A program made the position numbers and the translations under genes. This document shows positions 44,238-52,536 of a stretch of DNA of 64,000 bases, in pieces; positions within the stretch are counted from its first letter, which is position 1, and the number at the start of each line of letters is the position of its first letter. The notes beneath the pieces are model-generated. The model did not search any database. It saw only the letters and a program-made list of their open reading frames with translations, and had not been told where the DNA came from. Source of the stretch: Leptolyngbya boryana PCC 6306 (GTDB taxonomy: Bacteria > Cyanobacteriota > Cyanobacteriia > Leptolyngbyales > Leptolyngbyaceae); the NCBI RefSeq assembly GCF_000353285.1, contig NZ_KB731324.1:1258577-1322576 (forward strand), written 5' to 3'.

Positions 44238-46397
44238 TCAACTTTGTTTCTGTGCCATGTCCATAAAAGTTTGCTGCGAACTCTGCTCAGCTTGATCCGC
44301 TTGGGGTTTGCGCTGGACATATTTACCATCCGACTGCAAATCCCAGGCGTGACGGTTATCTGCCAGCATAATGCCTAAAATTTCTTGCAAATCTTGAGCC
44401 AGACTCGGTTCTTCGACAGGGACAACCGCTTCTACTCGGCGATCGAGATTTCTCGGCATCCAGTCGGCACTGCCAATAAAGACCTCTGGCTCACCATTGT
44501 TGTTGAAATAGAAAATGCGCGCATGTTCGAGAAAGCGTCCCACAATGCTGATGACGCGGATATTCTCACTAATCTCGGGCAATCCGGGGCGCAGACAGCA
44601 AATTCCCCGCACAATCAAATCAATTTGAACCCCCGCTTGCGAAGCCTCATACAATGCCATAATCAAGCGCGGATCAACCAAAGCATTCATCTTGGCAACA
44701 ATTCGACCTTGACCGCCGTTCTGTTGATGCTCAATTTCACGCTCGATATATGCCAACATACGATCGCGCAAATTCACAGGCGCAACCAATAATCTGCGAT
44801 AAGACTGCTGCCGTGAATATCCGGTCAAATAGTTAAAGAGATCCGTTAAATCAGCGCCTAGCTCCTCTCGACAACTAAAAACCCCTAAATCGGTATAAAG
44901 GCGAGCTGTCTTCGGATTATAGTTACCTGTGCCAATATGCACATATCTTTTAATTCGGTCTTCTTCACGTCGAACGACTAAGACAAGCTTCGTATGAGTT
45001 TTTAGCCCGACTAACCCATAAACAACGTGAACCCCGGCGCTTTCTAACTTTTTCGCCCAGTTGATGTTATTTTCTTCGTCAAATCGAGCTTTGAGTTCAA
45101 CTAAAGCGGCAACTTGAACGCCATTCTCTGCGGCTGCAATTAATGCTTGAACGATCGGAGAATCCCCTGAAGTTCGATATAGGGTCATCTTGATTGCCAG
45201 CACATTCGGATCGTGGGCTGCTTCTTCAATAAATCGCTGCACACTGCGAGAAAAGGAATGATACGGGTGATGTACCAGTAAATCCTGCTTTCGCATGACT
45301 GAAAAGAAGTTCTCATCATGCGTTAAAGCTTCTTGCACAGGGACTTCATTAACTCTTTTGAGCTTCGGATGTGTAATCGGACTCCAGGGGGGATCTTTTA
45401 GCTCTGGAAGCGGTAATCCTCCAAACATAAACAGATCGCGCAGACAGAGTAGACCCTCGATTTCGTAAACATCTTCTGAAGAAATCTCCATCTCTTCGAT
45501 CAGCATCGATCGCAATTGTTCGGGCATCGATGGATTGACTTCAAGGCGCACGGCAGAACCACCGAATCGCCGCTTTCTCAATTCTTCTTCGATCGCGGAC
45601 ATCAAATCATCGGCTTCATCTTCTTCGACTTCTAAATCGGCATTGCGCGTGATTCGGAAGGGATGATATTCCTGAATGTTCATGCCAGGAAATAATGCCT
45701 CTAGATTGTGAGCAATGACTTGCTCGAGCGGCACACCTGCCCAGACGGTTGCCCGACTTTTTGCGATCGACGTTGGCAGATCTTGCGTCTCGATCGGCAA
45801 AGGAATAAATCGTGGCAAAACTTTCGGAACTTTTACCCGTGCATACAGTTCCTCGTCGTCTACCGGGTCTTTGATCACAACCGCTAAGTTGAGACTGAGA
45901 TTGGAAATGTAAGGAAAAGGATGTCCAGGATCGATCGCTAACGGAGTCAGAACTGGAAAAACTTTTTCCTCAAAGTATTGATGTAAGTATGCTCGTTGTT
46001 CTTGGTTAAGATCGATATAGTCCAGTAGATAAACGCCTTGTGCTGAAAGCTGCGGGCGCAGTGCTTCTTCAAAATGACGATGCTGTTTTGCAACAAGGGG
46101 ACGTAAGCGATCGTTGATTAAATTTAACTGTTCTTGAGGCGTGCGACCATCTGGACTCAGCTTTCTTACCTGAGCTTCAATTTGCTCTTTGAGTGCTCCG
46201 ATGCGTACCATGAAATACTCATCTAAGTTCGAGCTAAAAATCGCTAAAAACTTTAAGCGCTCAAGTAAAGGCGTGCGTGGATCAAATGCTTCATGAAGAA
46301 CTCGGCTATTAAACTCAATCCAACTCAACTCTCGATTCAGATAGTACTGCGGATCATTGAGATTAATTTCCACCGTCGCTTGCTTACGCCGTCGCAT
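44238..46397 (-). CDS. ppk: Polyphosphate kinase 1
   Basis: A 719-aa enzyme of standard length. Family blocks are YLNRELSWIEFNSRVLHEA at the start, LVHHPYHSF, DEENNINWAKKLESAGVHVVYGL (seen as ENNINWAKKLESAGV) and HIGTGNYNPKTARLYTD; the phosphorylated His is in THTKLVLVVRR-type text, GLKTHTKLVLV. It polymerises phosphate from ATP into polyphosphate. The C-terminal Gln-rich end is short. The start (ATG 46397) overlaps the stop of a small upstream gene by 1 bp (TAATG). Confidence 0.96.
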   Translation of the reverse strand: MRRRKQATVEINLNDPQYYLNRELSWIEFNSRVLHEAFDPRTPLLERLKFLAIFSSNLDEYFMVRIGALKEQIEAQVRKLSPDGRTPQEQLNLINDRLRPLVAKQHRHFEEALRPQLSAQGVYLLDYIDLNQEQRAYLHQYFEEKVFPVLTPLAIDPGHPFPYISNLSLNLAVVIKDPVDDEELYARVKVPKVLPRFIPLPIETQDLPTSIAKSRATVWAGVPLEQVIAHNLEALFPGMNIQEYHPFRITRNADLEVEEDEADDLMSAIEEELRKRRFGGSAVRLEVNPSMPEQLRSMLIEEMEISSEDVYEIEGLLCLRDLFMFGGLPLPELKDPPWSPITHPKLKRVNEVPVQEALTHDENFFSVMRKQDLLVHHPYHSFSRSVQRFIEEAAHDPNVLAIKMTLYRTSGDSPIVQALIAAAENGVQVAALVELKARFDEENNINWAKKLESAGVHVVYGLVGLKTHTKLVLVVRREEDRIKRYVHIGTGNYNPKTARLYTDLGVFSCREELGADLTDLFNYLTGYSRQQSYRRLLVAPVNLRDRMLAYIEREIEHQQNGGQGRIVAKMNALVDPRLIMALYEASQAGVQIDLIVRGICCLRPGLPEISENIRVISIVGRFLEHARIFYFNNNGEPEVFIGSADWMPRNLDRRVEAVVPVEEPSLAQDLQEILGIMLADNRHAWDLQSDGKYVQRKPQADQAEQSSQQTFMDMAQKQS

Positions 46398-46618
46398 TAG
46401 AACACCTCATCTTCGATTCCAACCCACCATTCGCCCAAATTCATCACATCCTGATGAATATCGGTCACTCGCTGTTCATATTCTTCTAAGGATAGCTGCG
46501 ATCGTTGTTCTTTCAGCTTCATGAGTCTAAGCTGAGCGAGCAACCAGGGTTTTGTCACATTTCCAGTTTGCTCAAGATACCGGGCAAATTCGGTGCTGTT
46601 TAATTCGTTGCTGCTCAT
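46397..46618 (-). CDS. Small helical protein upstream of ppk (73 aa)
   Basis: A 73-aa protein starting MSSNELNSTEFARYLEQTGN, rich in helix-forming residues (LKEQRSQLSLEEYEQRVTDI). The stop overlaps the ppk start as TAATG, so it is probably translated with ppk. It has no known domain. A GTG at 46624 is an alternative start. It could be a small regulator of polyphosphate synthesis, but only the coupling suggests this. Confidence 0.65.
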   Translation of the reverse strand: MSSNELNSTEFARYLEQTGNVTKPWLLAQLRLMKLKEQRSQLSLEEYEQRVTDIHQDVMNLGEWWVGIEDEVF

Positions 46619-46996
46619 GAACACTTGGAGTTAAGGATACTTTTATTGTTGCGTTATTTTTAGCGATGCGACGCGATCTCATCGACCAATTTGGGCAAAA
46701 TCAGCGTTTAGTTCTGTCTTTGCCAAAACTGTAGTTTCGCAGGATCGGTCGTATGATCCCAGCCGTATTGTTAAACTAAGTGTCAAAATCTAAAGAACTG
46801 TGTGCTTTCCCACCAGTTTGGAAATGCTTTGCGTAAGATTGAAAGTAATAAAGGTATTGAACTCTTACGAGACTTCCCGACTGGCTTAATTAGGTTGGGT
46901 TATAAAAAACGGAGCCTAGATCGTCCTCGGTCTAGGCTCTATTTTACGCGAAGAAATTGAAGGCTTTGGAAACACTTCAAGGTTTCAGTTTCTTAG
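46619..46996. other. Intergenic region between the ppk unit and the prmC unit
   Basis: This 378-nt region has no gene. It contains the minus-strand terminator at 46904-46939 and otherwise A/T-rich text, presumably with the promoter of the ppk operon. Nothing else stands out. Confidence 0.4.
46904..46939 (-). terminator. Rho-independent terminator after the DUF427 gene
   Basis: GAGCCTAGA (46912-46920) with TCTAGGCTC (46931-46939); on the minus strand the stem is followed by a CGTTTTTT tract. It ends the tic22-prmC-DUF427 transcription unit. Confidence 0.85.
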
Positions 46997-47494
46997 CTAC
47001 CACCCCCAAGATCCCATATCACCCTTAAATGGGCCTACGATATCTTTTGTAATCCAGCCTCCATAAAACTGTCCTGGCTGCGGAATCACCTTTTCTCCAT
47101 TCACATAGCATCCATCCATCGGAGCTGCATAGAACGCGACATAGTTCTGAATCGCTGCAAAGTTTGGAGTCGGATTGCTGTAGTACCAAGCGACATCGAT
47201 CGCGCTTTTTTCTCCCACTTTGACACTGTAATAACTGCCTGCCCCTTTCCATTCGCAGAATGTGGTGCGAGCCGAGGGCAGTAAGTACTGTTGCTGAATG
47301 TCTTCTGGTGGAATGTAGTAAGTCGGAGGATGGCTTGTCTCTAACACTCGCATCGCGTGATGCGTATCGACGATCGTCACGCCATTAAAAATAATCTGAA
47401 TCTGTTTCTCAACAGGCTCTAATCTCGGTGGGCGCGGATAATCCCAGACAGATTCCTGTCCAGGTTCGGGTGGTATTGGAGTCGGTCGCATCAT
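46997..47494 (-). CDS. DUF427 family protein
   Basis: A 165-aa soluble protein. The DUF427 block reads IFNGVTIVDTHHAMRVLETS, HPPTYYIPPEDIQ, CEWKGAGSYYSVKV, AAWYY-type text VAWYYSNPTPNFA and VAFYAAPMDGCYVNGE. The family is common in bacteria and fungi, and some members bind nucleotides; no function is certain. The start overlaps the prmC stop by 4 bp (ATGA), so it is coupled to prmC. The family usually has about 100-160 residues. Confidence 0.88.
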   Translation of the reverse strand: MMRPTPIPPEPGQESVWDYPRPPRLEPVEKQIQIIFNGVTIVDTHHAMRVLETSHPPTYYIPPEDIQQQYLLPSARTTFCEWKGAGSYYSVKVGEKSAIDVAWYYSNPTPNFAAIQNYVAFYAAPMDGCYVNGEKVIPQPGQFYGGWITKDIVGPFKGDMGSWGW

Positions 47495-48360
47495 AGTCGG
47501 TAAGCAGTTACAAATCGTTCAATTCCAGCGAGATCTTTGTGAATCTCAATGCGATCGTAACTTCCCTGTGCCGAAAGCAGTTGTGCGATCGCGTTTCCTT
47601 GTCCCATCATCATCTCAACCATCCAAACGCCTCCCGAAATTAGATAGTCCGGGGCACGATTCACCAATTCTCGAATACTCTCTAACCCATCTGCTCCGCC
47701 ATCTAAAGCCAGATGCGGTTCGTGTAATCTCACTTCAGGCTGCAATTCAGCAACACTCTCAGTCGGAATATAAGGCGGATTAGACACCACTCCGCTGAGT
47801 TGACCTTTCAAATGAGGGATCGCGTCAAACCAGTTGCCCTGATAGAACTGAACAGGTGCATTCAAGGTTTTTGCATTGAGTGATGCGATCGCTAAAGCTT
47901 CTGCACTGCGATCAACGGCATGAATGGTCGCATTCGGTAGGGCAAAAGCGAGTCCGATCGCGATTGCCCCGCTTCCGGTTCCTAAATCTACCCAATGCCC
48001 CGATTTGAGGGTTAAATCTTGCGCGAGTGCCAAATCAATCAGCAATTCCGTTTCAGGTCGCGGGATCAAGACTCCCGGAGCGACGTGCAATTCAAATTCA
48101 CGCCAAGGCGTAACGCCCGCTAAATACTGAACGGGAACGAATTCCTGCACTCTGCGCTGCCAAAGTCGATCGAGTTCTTGTAAAGACACCTTCAACTCAA
48201 GCTCGGATTCTGGCTGCAAACGCAGGAAAAGCCGACTCACTCCTGCTAGTTCTTGCAAGAGCCAATCGACTTCGTTCGGGGGAAGACCGTGGGCGATCGC
48301 GCTATTTTTTGCGTGCGATCGCCACTGCCAAAGTTGGACACCGGGAACTGAAAATCCCAT
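47491..48360 (-). CDS. prmC: Peptide-chain release factor N5-glutamine methyltransferase
   Basis: A 289-aa methyltransferase that modifies the GGQ motif of release factors. The catalytic NPPY is in GVVSNPPYIPTESV, and SAM-binding residues are in WVDLGTGSGAIAIGLAFALP. The N-terminal helical domain (1-100) contains PVQYLAGVTPWREFELHV and RPETELL. It lies six nt after tic22, and the DUF427 gene follows with overlap. Confidence 0.95.
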   Translation of the reverse strand: MGFSVPGVQLWQWRSHAKNSAIAHGLPPNEVDWLLQELAGVSRLFLRLQPESELELKVSLQELDRLWQRRVQEFVPVQYLAGVTPWREFELHVAPGVLIPRPETELLIDLALAQDLTLKSGHWVDLGTGSGAIAIGLAFALPNATIHAVDRSAEALAIASLNAKTLNAPVQFYQGNWFDAIPHLKGQLSGVVSNPPYIPTESVAELQPEVRLHEPHLALDGGADGLESIRELVNRAPDYLISGGVWMVEMMMGQGNAIAQLLSAQGSYDRIEIHKDLAGIERFVTAYRL

Positions 48361-48365
48361 TCAAA

Positions 48366-49172
48366 TTAACGTCTTTGCGGTTGTGGAGCGGGTCTTTGCT
48401 GTTGACCTTGCTGCGGTCTTTGCTGTTGACCCTGCTGCGGTTGCTGCGATCGCACAAACTCGATCGTCTCTCTCGGCGGAATCAGCACAATCTTATCGAG
48501 TTGCGGGTCTTTTTCCTTTTTCATCGCTTCCATTACGCCTTCAAGCGGGAAGACCTGAATATCCACTGTGGCTGCTAAATCAGGCTTTTGTTGCTTAAAG
48601 CGATCGACCAACGGCTGTAAATCTTCTTTGTTAAAGAACATTGGGATCACAGACTGGTTGCCTTCTTGAATCGTCAAAAATCCCTTTTCTTTTCCAGCTC
48701 GTGCGACGAATAGCGGTGTGCCATTAAACTGGCTGACTTGCTGACCCCCTTGCTTCAGAATCGCGACAGCAGAATCAACCTGCTGCTTCGTAGGAACATA
48801 CGCGAAATCTAACTTATCAGGCTTGCCTTGTGCTCCCTGGTTGAGTTGATAGACTTCAGCGAGCGAGACCGGAACGACTCTGACATCCTTTGCCAGGGCT
48901 GGATTTTTTGCTTTCAAATTCTCTAAAAATGCTGCTGCATCTTTCTGGCTAATAAATACCCCTGCAACCGGATTTCCCTTTTGACCGTTGGGAGGCTGGG
49001 CGACGAGTGGCGCACCTTGGTTATTGGCGATCGTGAAAACTGGAACAGCCCGTAACTTTTGACTAATTTGTTCTGGTGTTAGGGCAAGTGCCTGCAGCCC
49101 GCCGACTAGCGTCCCCATCAAGGTTCCGCCAACTAACGCAGCGGTTGTACTCCAACGAACCAATGACTTCAT
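48366..49172 (-). CDS. Tic22-family periplasmic chaperone-like protein
   Basis: A 268-aa exported protein. The ATG at 49172 is preceded by AGGAGC at six bases. A signal peptide covers about residues 1-31 (SLVRWSTTAALVGGTLMG). Tic22 regions are QISQKLRAVPVFTIANNQG, VFISQKDAAAFLENL and VPMFFNKEDL-type text IPMFFNKEDLQPLV. A Gln/Pro-rich tail (QQPQQGQQQRPQQGQQQRP, with repeats) ends it. Cyanobacterial Tic22 is thought to assist outer-membrane protein traffic in the periplasm. Confidence 0.88.
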   Translation of the reverse strand: MKSLVRWSTTAALVGGTLMGTLVGGLQALALTPEQISQKLRAVPVFTIANNQGAPLVAQPPNGQKGNPVAGVFISQKDAAAFLENLKAKNPALAKDVRVVPVSLAEVYQLNQGAQGKPDKLDFAYVPTKQQVDSAVAILKQGGQQVSQFNGTPLFVARAGKEKGFLTIQEGNQSVIPMFFNKEDLQPLVDRFKQQKPDLAATVDIQVFPLEGVMEAMKKEKDPQLDKIVLIPPRETIEFVRSQQPQQGQQQRPQQGQQQRPAPQPQRR

Positions 49173-49549
49173 GATTGCTCCTGGCTTCAAAAACGATACA
49201 TCGACTGAAATCCGAGGCGTTTACTGTCCCTATCGATCATCTGCAAACGGCGGATTTTCATCGCAGGCTCGTTGCATCAGATCGGAGTTGTGATTCGGCT
49301 CAATCATCCTGTTCAGTTTGACCGAGGCGAAACGAATTAAGTTTCCGATCGCGATCAAATGACAATTGTTCATGAATATGAACAATTTGCGAAACAATTC
49401 TTGGCAATAGTAGCATCGATTCGCTTGGTTATGACACTCAAAGTGCGATCGCCTGTCTTAAAGCAAGATTGAGGACTCTCTATAAATATTGACCTTCAGA
49501 GTATTCAATTGGTAAAATTGTACTAATTTAGACTTTCAGGAGTACGCTG
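49173..49549. other. Divergent regulatory region with a 10-bp inverted repeat
   Basis: No gene is seen. Between tic22 and the 106-aa gene lies AATTGTTCAT (49364-49373) facing ATGAACAATT (49378-49387), a perfect inverted repeat with a 4-nt centre. Near the plus-strand gene are TTAAAG (49458-49463) and TATAAA (49481-49486), spaced by 17 nt, as a possible promoter. Confidence 0.5.
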
Positions 49550-49870
49550 ATGCGAAGTCCGATTGCAGGTACGCTTTACCGACATGGTGATGTTTTACTG
49601 AGACAAATTGATCGTCTTCCCAATAACGTGAGAAAACGCGAGAGTGTAACCTTAGCCGAAGGTGAAGTAACAGGACATCGGCATCGAATTCAGCAAGCTC
49701 AAGCGGTGCAACTTTGGGAGCAAGGTGAGAATCTATTTTTAGAAGTTAAAGCATTCAGTGCCACCTTAGTTCACGAGGAACATCATGCGATCGAGCTTCC
49801 GCAGGGATTGTATCGAGTTTGGAAACAGCGCGAATATCGTCCTGGTCACTATGTTGAGGTGTCTGATTAA
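49550..49870 (+). CDS. Hypothetical protein, partner of the DUF6745 protein (106 aa)
   Basis: A 106-aa soluble protein with a good AGGAG ribosome-binding site. The sequence includes RHGDVLLRQIDRLPNNVRKR, EVTGHRHRIQQAQAVQLW and LPQGLYRVWKQREYRPGHYV. The His-rich GHRHRI and HEEHHA stretches could bind metal. The stop overlaps the next start (TAATG). Similar small proteins precede DUF6745 proteins in other bacteria, as far as I recall, so the two form a unit of unknown role. Confidence 0.72.
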   Translation: MRSPIAGTLYRHGDVLLRQIDRLPNNVRKRESVTLAEGEVTGHRHRIQQAQAVQLWEQGENLFLEVKAFSATLVHEEHHAIELPQGLYRVWKQREYRPGHYVEVSD

Positions 49871-50559
49871 TGCGGAGCTTAATGGCAAATGGGCGAATTC
49901 CCAAAAAGTCGATTCGTCCTCTTCCTGAAACTCATGAACCGATTTCGGGCGATCGTGCTCGGAAGTTGATTCTTGAACGTCGCGCTTGGGACGGGATGCG
50001 CGTTTTGGGTCATTTGAATCTAAGTCGCGCGTCAGCCCTTTACACGCTGCCCGAAAATCTCACGTGTGAAAGCTTGGATATTAGTGATTGTCCAAATCTC
50101 ACGTTCCTGCCGAAAGGGTTGCATGTGACGCACTGGATTGAAATTGCAGACAGCGGAATTATGCACCTTCCGAAAGGGCATGGATTTGTGTTGCGCTGGC
50201 GGGGCGTGCGGGTCAGCGATGCGATCGCGTTTGAAACCCATACGGGACAAGATATTCTCAATGTCGAAAATGTTGAACTGCGCCGGGTGCTGATTGAGCG
50301 ATTGGGATATGACACCTTTTTGCAGCAGGTCGGGGGTGTCGTGCGCGATCGTGATACCGATGCGGGTGGAGAACGTCAACTGATCTGTATTGCTTTTGAA
50401 GATGACGAGCCGCTGATGCTTCTAAAAGTGACTTGTCCTTCAACGGGACATCTGCATATTTTGCGAGTTCCGCCTTATCTACGAACTTGTCATCAGGCAG
50501 CCGCCTGGATAGCTGGATTTGACAATCCAGACGACTATCAGCCTGTGATCGAAGCTTAG
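49870..50559 (+). CDS. DUF6745-like protein with LRR-like N-terminal segment
   Basis: A 229-aa protein. The N-terminal 100 residues contain a leucine-rich pattern LGHLNLSRASALYTLPENLT, SLDISDCPNLTFLPKGLHVT and HLPKGHGFVLRWRGVRV. The C-terminal 120 residues form the DUF6745-type domain: GQDILNVENVELRRVLIERLG, DRDTDAGGERQLI, and the tail LRTCHQAAAWIAGFDNPDDY. The tail with CHQAAAWIAGFDNPDDYQP is highly characteristic. Function is unknown. It is coupled to the 106-aa gene; an ATG at 49882 is an alternative start. Confidence 0.78.
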   Translation: MRSLMANGRIPKKSIRPLPETHEPISGDRARKLILERRAWDGMRVLGHLNLSRASALYTLPENLTCESLDISDCPNLTFLPKGLHVTHWIEIADSGIMHLPKGHGFVLRWRGVRVSDAIAFETHTGQDILNVENVELRRVLIERLGYDTFLQQVGGVVRDRDTDAGGERQLICIAFEDDEPLMLLKVTCPSTGHLHILRVPPYLRTCHQAAAWIAGFDNPDDYQPVIEA

Positions 50560-50565
50560 ATTGAG

Positions 50566-52413
50566 TTAACTTGCGATTGCAGCTTGGACGAACCGCTTGA
50601 TCTCGCCGCAAGCAATGTAAGACTTACCATCAGGAGCCGTTTTCACCGCTTCGACGACATAGAGCATTCCTTCTTCGCGAATCGATCGCGGAAAGCGCAT
50701 GTTCCAGTCCGGTTCGTACCCGTCTGCAACGACTCGCGCTCTCAACTTGCTACCGTCTTTCACACACTGCACTAAGATGCCATCTCCAACTGTATCTGTG
50801 GTTGGCAAAGCTGCGGCTGTTGCGGGTGCTTTTGATGCGGTGGATGCAGTTCTCGATCGCGATCGACCAAAACTTGCAAATACATCTACTTCCCCTGGCT
50901 TCACAAATCGCTGGATCTGACCTTGCACTCGGTAGAAAGATTGGTCTGCGGAAAGCTCAATTCCTTCCACGACATAACGCGCTCCTTCTGCTCGAATCGC
51001 ACGTGGAAACTGTACATTCTTGGTCGAATCATAGCCATCGGAAACGACCTTGACTCGCAGTTTTCCGCCTTCTCGCACGCAGATTAATTCAATTCCAGAG
51101 CCAACTTCTTGCACCGTTGCCATGGCTGCAATTTCTTCGCCAGCCGTCACACCCCGACCTGCTAGATCGCTCCGATTGCGAGTCAAGCTTTGGAAACTTT
51201 GATCTCTTAGTTCTTTGCGTCCTGCATTTCCGAGTGCTCCTTGTGCAATCCGATTTGCAAAGTAATCAAGCTGCTCGATCTCTTCTGCAATTTCAAAGGT
51301 TTCGTCTAAGCCTTTACTGCGAAGATTTTGAATCAGCGATCGCAGAGCAAATTCTGCTTCTTGATGCTTGCCCTGTTCTGCTAGATTCAGCGCAGTTTCC
51401 TTTGTTTTCGCGATCGTCAGTTGGCTGAGTTCTAGAAGGATATGACTAGATGCAGCGCTGGCAGATTCCTCGATCGTGCCAATCTTTGCCACAATCTCAG
51501 ATGTTCCTGCAACGGATTGAATTGCTCCGTCTTGAATCACATCTGCGCTGTAATGCACTCTCATAATCGGCAAATCGCCAACTGATGCAGAGGGAAGTGA
51601 CAAGCTCAAGCCTAGTAACTTGTCTTCGCGCTCATATAAATCGCCTAAGCCAATAACAGTTGAGCCTTGAGCAGTTTGTGTCACCTCAGCCAGACTCAAT
51701 GTATCGAGTAGTTCAACACCGGGAGCAAGCTCGATCGTCACTGAGAGATTTTGTCCCACGACTGCCCGTAAGCTATCGAGTTCGATGCTAAACACTTCGC
51801 TCGCTTCATCAATGCTCTGAATGAAGTAGAAGTTCCCTTTCGAGGCTCTTGCCATGCCAATCAGCATATCTTCATTAAAGCCTTGAGCAAACCCTAAGGT
51901 CGTGGTCGCAATGCCTTCTTCTGCTTTTTGTCCTGAAGTTGTAGTTAGGACTCGCGGATCTTGAATCCCCATGTTTGCATGACCATCCGTCAGGAGCAGC
52001 ACCCGGTTGACCTTTTGTGGATCAAGATGCGCTTTGACAAACTCGCATCCTTTGAGCCAGCCACCCGAAAGATTCGTAAGCCCACCTGCTTGAACTCGAC
52101 GAATCGCAGATTTGAGTGCAGATTTGTCACTCACAGCTTGAGGAGCAACCGGAACATCTACGACATCATCGTAAACCACGACTGAAAGCGTATCGGTTGC
52201 TTCGAGTTGATCGACAACAGATTCAGCAGCTTTCAAAGCATGATGTAGCGGCGCACCTGCCATTGATCCAGAGCGATCGATGACGAGAGATAAGTTCAAA
52301 TCGCGGCGCGGAGATTCAGGAAGATCAGCTCGAAATCGTAGCAATAAATTGGTTTGAAGGGGGGTACCAGTCGGAAGAATTGCCTGTTCAAAATCGTACT
52401 TAGTTTCGATCAT
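50566..52413 (-). CDS. VWA-domain protein with duplicated C-terminal domain
   Basis: A 615-aa protein. The von Willebrand A domain (about 35-200) keeps the metal-ion site DRSGSM at residue 46, with LTNLSGGW and LLLTDGHANMG as further MIDAS parts. A beta-rich middle and helical region follow. Two homologous domains lie at about 440-507 and 545-612, each with ICVREGGKLRVKVVSDGY or QCVKDGSKLRARVVADGY and VEGIELSADQS- or VEAVKTAPDG-type ends. There is no signal peptide. VWA proteins of this kind usually act in protein complexes or in stress/tellurite-type systems. The IS element sits 123 nt before its start. Confidence 0.85.
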   Translation of the reverse strand: MIETKYDFEQAILPTGTPLQTNLLLRFRADLPESPRRDLNLSLVIDRSGSMAGAPLHHALKAAESVVDQLEATDTLSVVVYDDVVDVPVAPQAVSDKSALKSAIRRVQAGGLTNLSGGWLKGCEFVKAHLDPQKVNRVLLLTDGHANMGIQDPRVLTTTSGQKAEEGIATTTLGFAQGFNEDMLIGMARASKGNFYFIQSIDEASEVFSIELDSLRAVVGQNLSVTIELAPGVELLDTLSLAEVTQTAQGSTVIGLGDLYEREDKLLGLSLSLPSASVGDLPIMRVHYSADVIQDGAIQSVAGTSEIVAKIGTIEESASAASSHILLELSQLTIAKTKETALNLAEQGKHQEAEFALRSLIQNLRSKGLDETFEIAEEIEQLDYFANRIAQGALGNAGRKELRDQSFQSLTRNRSDLAGRGVTAGEEIAAMATVQEVGSGIELICVREGGKLRVKVVSDGYDSTKNVQFPRAIRAEGARYVVEGIELSADQSFYRVQGQIQRFVKPGEVDVFASFGRSRSRTASTASKAPATAAALPTTDTVGDGILVQCVKDGSKLRARVVADGYEPDWNMRFPRSIREEGMLYVVEAVKTAPDGKSYIACGEIKRFVQAAIAS

Positions 52414-52461
52414 TTACAGCCCCTCTACTAGGTTCATCATGTAGCCAGAGTGCCCAAATCG

Positions 52462-52503
52462 AGAGCGAGGGATGGTCAGTGATTGCCGATCATCCCTCGC
52501 TCT
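52462..52503. other. Large hairpin between the VWA gene and the IS element
   Basis: AGAGCGAGGGATG (52462-52474) pairs with CATCCCTCGCTCT (52491-52503) around a 16-nt loop. It lacks a T-run on either side, so it may be a terminator remnant, a leader structure or a small repeat. Confidence 0.5.
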
Positions 52504-52536
52504 ATTATAGTACATTTGAACCAAAATAGATTAAGT

